Shown: positions 44,005-50,955 of the stretch, in pieces
How positions within the stretch are numbered: the first letter of the stretch is position 1
Layout: the number at the start of each line of letters is the position of its first letter
NCBI GenBank assembly: GCA_900542635.1
Contig: UQOJ01000009.1
Coordinates: 1-50,955, forward strand
DNA length: 50,955 bases
Direction of reading: 5' to 3'
Source: an uncultured Collinsella sp.
GTDB lineage: Bacteria; Actinomycetota; Coriobacteriia; Coriobacteriales; Coriobacteriaceae
Translations under genes and position numbers: made by a program
The notes under the pieces: generated by a model
Told to the model about the DNA's origin: nothing
Databases searched by the model: none
The model's input: the letters and a program-made list of their open reading frames with translations, nothing else

Positions 44005-45417
44005 ATGACCAAGAACCGCACCGAGGTCGCGGACATCGACCGCAGCCTCTACGACTTCACCTATGGCGAGGAGGGATTCGAGCGCCTCGACGCCGGCATC
44101 ACGCCCGACATCGTGCGCGAGATTAGCGCCAAAAAGGACGAGCCGCAGTGGATGCTCGACCTGCGCTTAAAGTCCCTCGAGATCTTCAACCGTTTTCCCG
44201 ACCCGACGTGGGGCCCCTCCATCGAGGGCCTGGACATGGACAACATCGTCACCTACGTCAAGCCCAACACCGACCAAAAGCACGACTGGGAGTCGGTGCC
44301 CGACGACATCAAAAACACCTTTGAGCGCCTGGGCATCCCCGAGGCCGAGCGCAGCTACCTGGCGGGCGTCGGCGCGCAGTACGACTCTGAGCTGGTCTAC
44401 CACAACATGCAGGACACCGCGTCCAAGATGGGCATCGTCTACTCTGGCATCGAGGAGGCCCTGCACGACCCGCAGTGGGAGCCGCTCATCCACGAGAAGT
44501 TTATGACGCTCATCCCGCCCACCGACCACAAGTTTGCGGCCCTGCACGGCGCCGTGTGGTCGGGCGGCTCGTTTGTCTACGTGCCCAAGGGCACCAAGCT
44601 CGATTTTCCGCTGCAGAGCTACTTCCGTCTTAACGCCAAGGGCGCCGGTCAGTTTGAGCACACGCTCATCATCGTCGAGGACGACGCCGACCTGCACTTT
44701 ATCGAGGGCTGCTCCGCACCCAAGTACAACGTGGCCAACCTCCACGCCGGCGCTGTGGAGCTCTTTGTAGGCAAGCGTGCGCACCTGCGCTACTCGACCA
44801 TCGAGAACTGGTCCAAGAACATGTACAACCTCAACACCAAGCGTGCGCGCGTGGACGAGGACGGCGACATCGAGTGGATCAGCGGCTCCTTCGGCAGCCA
44901 CGTGGGCTACCTCTACCCCATGAGCGTGCTCAACGGTCGCCGCGCCCGCTCGAGCTTTACCGGCATCACCTTTGCCGGCGCCGGTCAGAACCTCGACACC
45001 GGCTGCAAGGTCGTGCTCAACGCGCCCGACACCTCGGCAACCGTCGAGACCAAGGGCATCTCCAAGAGCGGCGGCATCCAGACGTTCCGCAGCTCCATCG
45101 TGGCCACGCCTAAGGCCGAGGGCTCCAAGGCAACCGTGAGCTGCCAGTCGCTCATGCTCGACGACCAGAGCCGCTCCGACACCATCCCCGCCATGGACAT
45201 CCGCGCCAAGAACGTCGACATCGGCCACGAGGCCACCATCGGCCGCATCGGCGACGATAAGGTGTTCTACCTGATGAGCCGCGGTATCTCGGAGGAAGAG
45301 GCCCGTACCATGATCGTCAACGGCTTTGCCAACCCGGTCTCCAAGGAGCTGCCGCTGGAGTACGCCGTCGAGATGAACAACCTGATCAAGCTCGAGATGG
45401 AAGGAGCGATCGGATAA
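44005..45417 (+). CDS. sufB: SufB, Fe-S scaffold subunit
   Basis: 470 residues. The FTYGEEGFERLD start, the DSELVYHNMQ region, SGGSFVYVPKGTKLDFPLQ and the C-terminal ISEEEARTMIVNGF motif are the SufB pattern. It forms the SufB2C2 or SufBC2D scaffold with SufC and SufD and receives sulphide from SufSU. AAAGGGG precedes its ATG. Confidence 0.97.
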   Translation: MTKNRTEVADIDRSLYDFTYGEEGFERLDAGITPDIVREISAKKDEPQWMLDLRLKSLEIFNRFPDPTWGPSIEGLDMDNIVTYVKPNTDQKHDWESVPDDIKNTFERLGIPEAERSYLAGVGAQYDSELVYHNMQDTASKMGIVYSGIEEALHDPQWEPLIHEKFMTLIPPTDHKFAALHGAVWSGGSFVYVPKGTKLDFPLQSYFRLNAKGAGQFEHTLIIVEDDADLHFIEGCSAPKYNVANLHAGAVELFVGKRAHLRYSTIENWSKNMYNLNTKRARVDEDGDIEWISGSFGSHVGYLYPMSVLNGRRARSSFTGITFAGAGQNLDTGCKVVLNAPDTSATVETKGISKSGGIQTFRSSIVATPKAEGSKATVSCQSLMLDDQSRSDTIPAMDIRAKNVDIGHEATIGRIGDDKVFYLMSRGISEEEARTMIVNGFANPVSKELPLEYAVEMNNLIKLEMEGAIG

Positions 45418-46688
45418 TGAAACAGACCACCAACACCGCTGCTACCATCCTTGAGCAGGTTAATGCGATGCCGGCTGCCACTTGGGGTTGGCTCAAGATG
45501 AACCAGACCAAGCTCGAGCTCTCTGACGAGCTTGCCGCCGCTCCCACCGAGGCCGTTGAGGTCGAGGGCTTGGACGAGCAGTTTACCGGCGTGGCAGACG
45601 CGTTTGAAGCCGCCATGGACGCTATGGCCGAGCGTTTCCCCGAGCGCCGCGCCTCCGCCCCCGGCGATGCCGCCGACCGCGCCCGTATCACGCCCGAGAC
45701 CGAGCTCGACGTGCCTGCGACCTCCGTCTACCAGGCCGGCGCCATCAAGCTCGAGGAGGAGCTCTCCCCTGCCGAGGCCTTCGAGACTGGCATGGGCGAG
45801 GCTGCCTACACCTACCTGGCCGACCACGCTACCAAGCGCATCGTCATCGATGTGCCCGCATACAAGCACGCCACGGTTACCGTGCGCGTGAGCGCTGTCG
45901 ATGCCGCCGCGGCCATCGCCGCCATCGACGTCGTCGCCCGTCCCCAGTCGACGCTCGATCTACATATTGCCCTAGACTCCCCCGTTACCGGCGAGGGTGT
46001 CGTGGGCTCCGTGCTACGCGTGTGCGCCCACGAGTACGCCACCGTCAACGTGACCTGCACGCAGACGCTCGACGATAGCTGGATCGCGCTCGACGACACC
46101 GGCCTGTTCCTGGACGAGGGCGCGCGCGTCAACGTGCAGCACACCGTCCTGGGTGCCGGTGCCAGCGCCACCGGCCTCGCCGGCGACCTGTTGGGCGATA
46201 CCGCCAAGGTCACCATCGATACTGACTACCTGGGCGCCCGAGAGCAGGTGCGCGACTTTAACTACGAGCTGCGCCACCGCGGTCGCAAGACCGAGTGCGA
46301 GATCGACGCCAACGGCGTGCTGACCGGCACGTCCAAGAAGGTCTACCGCGGCACCATCGACCTCGTGCACGGCTGCAAGGGTGCAACCGGCACCGAGCGC
46401 GAGACGGTGCTTTTGGCCAACAAGGGGGTCGACAACAAGACCGTCCCCGTCATCCTGTGCGACGAGGACGACGTCGCCGGCAACCACGGAGCCACCATCG
46501 GCCACGTCCGCGACGAGCAGCTGTTCTACCTCGCCTGCCGCGGCCTTGACCAAAACGCCGCCGAGGACCTGTTCGTCCGTGCCAAGCTGGAGGACGCCGC
46601 GCTTTCCGCCACCGACGAGCGCACCCGCGCCGCCGTCGTCCGCCTGGGCAACAACCTGATCGACAACTTTGAAGAGGAGCTCGCATGA
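45417..46688 (+). CDS. sufD: SufD, Fe-S scaffold subunit
   Basis: 423 residues; ATG 45417 overlaps the sufB stop by one base. The C-terminal half carries the SufB/D beta-helix with GCKGATGTERETVLLANKGV and AGNHGATIGHVRDEQLFYLA, including the family His residue. The N-terminal part is looser. It pairs with SufB and binds SufC. Confidence 0.95.
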   Translation: MKQTTNTAATILEQVNAMPAATWGWLKMNQTKLELSDELAAAPTEAVEVEGLDEQFTGVADAFEAAMDAMAERFPERRASAPGDAADRARITPETELDVPATSVYQAGAIKLEEELSPAEAFETGMGEAAYTYLADHATKRIVIDVPAYKHATVTVRVSAVDAAAAIAAIDVVARPQSTLDLHIALDSPVTGEGVVGSVLRVCAHEYATVNVTCTQTLDDSWIALDDTGLFLDEGARVNVQHTVLGAGASATGLAGDLLGDTAKVTIDTDYLGAREQVRDFNYELRHRGRKTECEIDANGVLTGTSKKVYRGTIDLVHGCKGATGTERETVLLANKGVDNKTVPVILCDEDDVAGNHGATIGHVRDEQLFYLACRGLDQNAAEDLFVRAKLEDAALSATDERTRAAVVRLGNNLIDNFEEELA

Positions 46689-48010
46689 TCGACACCGAGC
46701 ACGTTAAATGCGATACCTGTACCGCACCGGAGCCTATGGAGCTCGACGCCAGCGACGAGGCCTCGCGCGGCTGGCCTACCGTCGACATCGAGGCCAATCC
46801 CTACAAGGCACAGTTCCCGCTGTTCCAGCAACACCCCGAGATCGCCTTCCTCGATAGTGCCGCCACCGCGCAGCGCCCTGCCTGCGTGCTCGACGCCGAG
46901 CGCGACTTCTATCAGCGCATGAACGCCAACCCCCTGCGTGGCCTGTACTCGCTGTCCGTCGAGGCCACCGACGCCATCGCGAAAGTCCGCCAGCAGATCG
47001 CCGACCTCATCGGTGCCTCACAGGCCAACGAGGTCGTCTTCACCCGCAACACGAGCGAGTCGCTCAACCTGGTCGCCAAGAGCTTTGCACCCACGGTGCT
47101 CGAGCCCGGTGACGAGGTCGTCATCACCATCATGGAGCACCACTCCAACCTGATTCCGTGGCAGCAGGTCTGCCGCGAGACCGGCGCCAAGCTCGTCTAC
47201 CTCTATCCCACCAAGACCGGCCAGCTCACCACCGAGGAGGTTCTGGCCAAGGTGGGACCCAAGACCAAGATCCTGGCCGTGGGTCAGGTCTCCAACGTGC
47301 TAGGAGTCGAGAACCCGGTCAAGAACCTCGGCAAGCTCGTGCACAAGTACGGCGGCTATCTGGTCGTCGACGGCGCGCAGTCGCTGCCGCACATGCCGGT
47401 CGATGTGGCCGACCTGGGCGCCGACTTCTTTGCCTTTAGCGCGCACAAGGCCATGGGCCCCATGGGCATCGGCGTGCTGTGGGGCAAGATGGACCTGCTC
47501 AACGCCATGCCGCCAGTGCTTACCGGCGGTGAGATGATCGATTCGGTCACCGAGCAGGACGCCGTCTGGGCGCCCGTTCCCGAGAAATTCGAGGCCGGCA
47601 CGCAGGACGCCGCCGGCATCTTCGCCACGGGTGCGGCACTCGACTACCTGGTCAACACCGTGGGTTACGAGAACATCCAGGCACGCGAGCAGGCACTCGT
47701 CCACTATCTGATGGGCGAGCTCATGCAGCTCGACTTTGTCCAGATCATCGGCTCCATCTATTGGGACAACCACCACGGCGTTGTGAGCTTTAACGTCAAG
47801 GGCATCCACCCGCACGACGTCGCGAGCATCATGGACATGGACGGCGTCTGCATACGCGCCGGCCACCACTGCGCGCAGCCGCTGCTCACCTGGCTGGGCG
47901 TCGAGAACCTTGCCTGCTGCCGCGCCAGCGTGGCCTTCTACAACGACAAGGCCGACATCGACAAGTTCATCGCCGGCCTGCATCACGTTTGGAGCACGTT
48001 CAATGGGTAA
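46685..48010 (+). CDS. sufS: SufS cysteine desulfurase
   Basis: 441 residues; ATG overlaps the sufD stop by four bases (ATGA). IAFLDSAATAQRP, the PLP lysine in FSAHKAMGPMGIGVLW and the active-site Cys in RAGHHCAQPLL define the SufS subgroup. A short extension at the N-terminus with CDTC is unusual. It releases sulphur from cysteine and hands it to SufU. Confidence 0.97.
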   Translation: MIDTEHVKCDTCTAPEPMELDASDEASRGWPTVDIEANPYKAQFPLFQQHPEIAFLDSAATAQRPACVLDAERDFYQRMNANPLRGLYSLSVEATDAIAKVRQQIADLIGASQANEVVFTRNTSESLNLVAKSFAPTVLEPGDEVVITIMEHHSNLIPWQQVCRETGAKLVYLYPTKTGQLTTEEVLAKVGPKTKILAVGQVSNVLGVENPVKNLGKLVHKYGGYLVVDGAQSLPHMPVDVADLGADFFAFSAHKAMGPMGIGVLWGKMDLLNAMPPVLTGGEMIDSVTEQDAVWAPVPEKFEAGTQDAAGIFATGAALDYLVNTVGYENIQAREQALVHYLMGELMQLDFVQIIGSIYWDNHHGVVSFNVKGIHPHDVASIMDMDGVCIRAGHHCAQPLLTWLGVENLACCRASVAFYNDKADIDKFIAGLHHVWSTFNG

Positions 48011-48431
48011 TCTGTACACCTCCACCACATTTATGGAGCACAACTCGCACCCCGACTATAAGTACGAGATGGATGCTCCCACGCATGAGCACGACGGCAT
48101 CAACCCCAGCTGCGGCGACGAGCTCACCTTGCAGCTGCGCGTCGAGAACGGCGTGATCGAGGAGGCCTCCTTTACCGGCCACGGCTGCGCCATCAGTCAG
48201 GCCAGCGCCGACATCATGGCCGACCTCATCACCGGCGAGACCGTCGAGGAGGCACGTCGCTTGGCGGGACTCTTCCTCGCTATGATCCGCGGCGAGAAGC
48301 TCTCCGAGGAGGACCTGGAAGACCTGGACGAAGCCGCCCAGCTCCAGGACATCTCGCACATGCCCGCCCGCGTCAAATGCGCCGAGCTCGCCTGGCGCAC
48401 CCTCGACGGCATGCTCACGGGACAAAAATAA
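48003..48431 (+). CDS. sufU: SufU sulphur-relay protein
   Basis: 142 residues; ATG 48003 overlaps the sufS stop by eight bases. The zinc-binding Cys/Asp set reads NPSCGDEL, GHGCAISQASADIM and ARVKCAELAW. SufU accepts persulphide from SufS in Gram-positive bacteria. The next gene converges from the opposite strand. Confidence 0.96.
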   Translation: MGNLYTSTTFMEHNSHPDYKYEMDAPTHEHDGINPSCGDELTLQLRVENGVIEEASFTGHGCAISQASADIMADLITGETVEEARRLAGLFLAMIRGEKLSEEDLEDLDEAAQLQDISHMPARVKCAELAWRTLDGMLTGQK

Positions 48432-48466
48432 TCAGTAGTATTTGTCCCAAATCTTAAGATTTTTGT

Positions 48467-48506
48467 TGGCCGAATCGCTTGACAAGAGTGGTTCGGCCAT
48501 TTTCTA
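48467..48506 (+). terminator. suf operon terminator, shared with the convergent gene
   Basis: TGGCCGAA (48467-48474) pairs with TTCGGCCA (48492-48499), followed by TTTTCTATT. On the minus strand, CAAAAATC makes a weaker U-tract, so it could serve both genes. Confidence 0.82.
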
Positions 48507-49313
48507 TTCTGAGAGCTCAGTCTGTGCTTTCACCCGCGCATAAGCGCGCACGATACGAGAGACGGTACTTTTGCCAATCCCGGTATACCGCTCAATCTGA
48601 CGCACCGTAAAACCGGCATTGTTCAATCCAACAATAACGGTATCGCGCTGCGCCGGCGGTGCAGTTTTAACCCCGTTGAGCGGAACCCCGAGGCGCTTCG
48701 CCAACTTGTCGGCAAAGGCGTGGCGTTCCCACTCTGTCTCTTTCATATCGCACAGCGCTGGCTCGCTGCCGTCGGGCGTCGAAAGCGAATAGGCAATAAA
48801 GCCCTCGGCAGAAACAAAAAGCTCAAGCACGCAAGAAGGATCAGAAAATCCCCTCGCGACATCAGCCGCGTCACCGTCGTAAGCGCGCAAATGCTCCGCA
48901 AAGCTGCTCCAGGGATAACGCTCGATTAGGCTAACGCCCGCCTCCTGTGGACCGGCGTGTACGGAGCGAATAGCCTCCATCACCTGCCAGTCGGTATCGA
49001 GCGATCGCCGGTCAAAACGGTTCTGGAACAGATGGCCTGTGCGCCCCGTGCGTTTATTGAACCGCCGCGCGTACGTCAAAAGCAGCCGGTGCATTGCCGC
49101 GCTCATCCTGTCCTCGTAATCTGCAAGCACCAAATGCACGTGATTGCCCATAAGGCACCAGGCGATAACCGTCACACCCTCCTCCCGGCAGCAGTCGCGC
49201 ATCAGTTCCAAAAACTCCCACCGGTCTTCATCGCCCTCAAAGATGAGCTGCTTGCCCGTACCGCGGGCACAGACATGGTAAAAGCCGGTAACCGTTCTCC
49301 AAACGCGCTGCAT
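48504..49313 (-). CDS. REP-associated tyrosine transposase (RAYT/Y1)
   Basis: 269 residues from ATG 49313 (AAGGGAG upstream); the longer frame to 49526 has no start site. Key features are the HUH motif in GNHVHLVL and the following YARRFNKRTGRTGHLFQNRFD with the likely catalytic Tyr. A C-terminal helix-turn-helix follows (FTVRQIERYTGIGKSTVSRI). RAYTs act on palindromic repeats near their gene. No clear REP array is visible here. Confidence 0.85.
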   Translation of the reverse strand: MQRVWRTVTGFYHVCARGTGKQLIFEGDEDRWEFLELMRDCCREEGVTVIAWCLMGNHVHLVLADYEDRMSAAMHRLLLTYARRFNKRTGRTGHLFQNRFDRRSLDTDWQVMEAIRSVHAGPQEAGVSLIERYPWSSFAEHLRAYDGDAADVARGFSDPSCVLELFVSAEGFIAYSLSTPDGSEPALCDMKETEWERHAFADKLAKRLGVPLNGVKTAPPAQRDTVIVGLNNAGFTVRQIERYTGIGKSTVSRIVRAYARVKAQTELSE

Positions 49314-49716
49314 GGCGCTCCCTTCGCCGGGATCTGCTTGCCATCCAATACAGCACGATTGAAGCGTGCCATCAAAACATTCACGCAAAACAATACACTC
49401 GCGCGGCCAAAGGCAATAAACAGGCGGCGAACGGCACCGTTGCAACAGGTCAACCCCTGCAACACTTACAAGAGCCGACCAAAAGCTTGCCCAAGACTGA
49501 CCCCCTCTACGGAAGTTCGCGACCACAGAACATAGCGTTAAACCGTTTCAATTAAAACTTCCGGACTTCTCGCTACGAAAACTGAGCCGTTCGCCGAATA
49601 TTCCGTGCATTTCGCGGTATTATAGGGGCTGCATGTCATGTCCCTTTCGAAGGGTCGCCCGGCAATCGCCAGCCACGACCCCCAGACGGGACGCCAACAC
49701 GATAGAGAGGAGAGGC

Positions 49717-50451
49717 ATGCAGTACTCACAGGAAGTGGAGAACATGTGCCCCGTTGCCAAGGGTGCATACCACGGCCCCGCACCCATCCCCGAGGAGGGC
49801 AAGTGGGTCCAGGCTAAGGAGATTTCCGACATCTCCGGTCTTACGCACGGTGTGGGTTGGTGCGCACCTCAGCAGGGCGCCTGCAAGCTCACGCTGAACG
49901 TCAAGGACGGCATCATCGAGGAGGCCCTCGTTGAGACCATCGGCTGCTCGGGCATGACCCACTCTGCCGCCATGGCTTCCGAGATTCTTCCCGGTAAGAC
50001 CATCCTCGAGGCCCTCAACACCGACCTCGTCTGCGACGCCATCAACGTTGCTATGCGCGAGATCTTCCTGCAGATCGTTTACGGCCGCAGCCAGACCGCG
50101 TTCTCCGAGGGCGGCCTGCCCGTGGGCGCCTCCCTCGACGACCTCGGCAAGGGCCTTCGCTCTCAGGTCGGCACCATGTTCGGCACCAAGGCCAAGGGCG
50201 CTCGTTACCTCGAGCTCGCTCAGGGCTACGTCACCCGCATGGCTCTCAACGACAAGAACGAGATCATCGCATTCGAGTTCCTGAACCTCGGTAAGTTCAC
50301 CGACGCCGTCAAGGCCGGCAAGACCCCCGAGGAGGCCATCGCTGGCGCTATGGGCCACTATGGTCAGTGGGAGAACGCTGCCAAGTACATCGACCCGCGC
50401 ACTGACGAGGAGACTCACTCCGTCGCCAGCGTGTTCCCGGTTCACGAGTAG
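49717..50451 (+). CDS. Fe-S scaffold (IscU/NifU-like) protein of the GGGtGRT pair
   Basis: 244 residues from ATG 49717 with GAGAGGAGAGG upstream. GLTHGVGWCAPQQGACKL, IGCSGMTHSAAMASE and DLVCDAINVAMREIF carry Cys residues at IscU-like positions. The C-terminal half is unique to this family. It is a candidate scaffold for Fe-S clusters, close to suf. A TATTATAG-like -10 lies near 49618. It leads directly into the GGGtGRT gene. Confidence 0.8.
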   Translation: MQYSQEVENMCPVAKGAYHGPAPIPEEGKWVQAKEISDISGLTHGVGWCAPQQGACKLTLNVKDGIIEEALVETIGCSGMTHSAAMASEILPGKTILEALNTDLVCDAINVAMREIFLQIVYGRSQTAFSEGGLPVGASLDDLGKGLRSQVGTMFGTKAKGARYLELAQGYVTRMALNDKNEIIAFEFLNLGKFTDAVKAGKTPEEAIAGAMGHYGQWENAAKYIDPRTDEETHSVASVFPVHE

Positions 50452-50469
50452 AAAGGGAGGGAAATAACT

Positions 50470-50955
50470 ATGACTGTTACGTTCGAAGGTTACGAGCGCC
50501 GCGCTGACAAGATCAACAAGTGCCTCGCCGACAACGGCATCGCCTCCCTCGAGGAAGCTCTGCAGATCTGCACCGACAAGGGCTTCAACCCGCGTGAGAT
50601 CGTCAACAACACCCAGTCCATCGCCTTCCAGAACGCTGAGTGGGCCTACACCCTCGGCTGCGCTCTCGCTGTCAAGCGTGGCGCCAAGTCCGCTTCTGAG
50701 GCTGCTGCCATCATCGGCGAGGGCATCCAGGCCTTCACCGTTCCCGGCTCCGTCGCCGAGGACCGCAAGGTCGGTCTGGGCCACGGCAACCTCGGTGCGA
50801 TGCTGCTGTCCGACGAGTCGAAGTGCTTTGCCTTCCTCGCCGGTCACGAGTCCTTCGCCGCCGCTGAGGGCGCGATCGGCATCGTCCGCAACGCCAACAA
50901 GGCCCGCAAGGAGCCCCTGCGCGTCATCCTGAACGGCCTGGGCAAGGATGCCGCC
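50470..50955 (+). CDS. GGGtGRT protein, 5' part (runs off the window)
   Basis: 162 codons from ATG 50470, with GGGAGGG upstream. MTVTFEGYERRADKIN, LGHGNLGAMLLSDESKCF and AFLAGHESFAAAEGAIGI match GGGtGRT proteins, which always accompany the Fe-S scaffold-like gene just upstream. The biochemical role is not known. No stop is reached before the end of the window, so the C-terminus is missing. Confidence 0.85.
   Translation, partial: MTVTFEGYERRADKINKCLADNGIASLEEALQICTDKGFNPREIVNNTQSIAFQNAEWAYTLGCALAVKRGAKSASEAAAIIGEGIQAFTVPGSVAEDRKVGLGHGNLGAMLLSDESKCFAFLAGHESFAAAEGAIGIVRNANKARKEPLRVILNGLGKDAA

Noticed and set aside
44167..45228. 353-aa minus-strand frame
   Set aside because: It is the antisense shadow of sufB in high-GC DNA.
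49726..50847. 373-aa minus-strand frame
   Set aside because: It is antisense to the Fe-S scaffold and GGGtGRT genes and has no start signal.

Overview
The window most resembles a human-gut Coriobacteriia genome, probably Collinsella or a close relative. Three things suggest this. There are large secreted proteins built from clostridial hydrophobic (ChW) repeats. The suf operon has the order rrf2-sufCBDSU with high-GC actinobacterial codon use. A pair encoding a Fe-S scaffold-like protein and a GGGtGRT protein sits next to it. This assignment is inference; no 16S or marker search was possible. The first 48 bases are untrimmed Illumina Nextera P7/N701 adapter, so base 49 is a contig edge and not a biological boundary.

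Layout. (1) 49-4160, minus strand: end of a surface-polysaccharide locus with a truncated DUF2304 gene, a dolichol-phosphate-mannose-synthase-like GT2, a Wzx-like flippase, a GT2 and a GT8. (2) 4362-16551, minus strand: four giant secreted ChW-repeat proteins with different functional domains. These are a central region resembling bacterial polysialyltransferases, an L,D-transpeptidase, a GH25 muramidase plus an NlpC/P60-like peptidase, and an NlpC/P60 peptidase. Together they look like a cell-wall remodelling set. (3) 17125-26242: an insertion-sequence graveyard holding a DUF4869 gene, an IS1595 element that carries an orphan RelB/DinJ antitoxin, and fragments of IS30 (two kinds), IS110, ISL3, IS3 and IS256 (two). 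Embedded in it are a translationally coupled HNH nuclease-nucleotidyltransferase pair, a frameshifted gene of unknown function, and the C-terminal relic of a BREX-1 PglX methyltransferase cut by IS256. (4) 26239-28321: a trypsin-like protease and an AAA ATPase with helically phased TATCG repeats upstream. (5) 28532-37877: a second polysaccharide locus with five consecutive GT2 genes on minus, then an acyltransferase and a GlfT-like GT2 on plus. (6) 37895-42530, minus: an AAA-ATPase/degenerate PD-(D/E)XK protein, a sortase-anchored cell-wall protein and a HEPN-MNT toxin-antitoxin pair. (7) 42540-50955: an Rrf2/IscR-like regulator, sufCBDSU, a RAYT-type transposase, and the Fe-S scaffold-like/GGGtGRT pair, which runs off the end.

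How they fit together. The two glycosyltransferase loci probably build surface glycans. The ChW proteins and the MPKTG-anchored protein would act on or attach to that envelope. The central island is a decayed defence/mobile region: PglX relic, HNH-MNT, trypsin-like protease. The suf region is conserved housekeeping. The strongest candidates for something undescribed are the HNH-MNT pair, the secreted ChW protein with a sialyltransferase-like core, the domain-swapped ChW paralogues with GC-mosaic repeats, and the 52-bp IR-2 bp-IR palindrome of an IS30-type junction.
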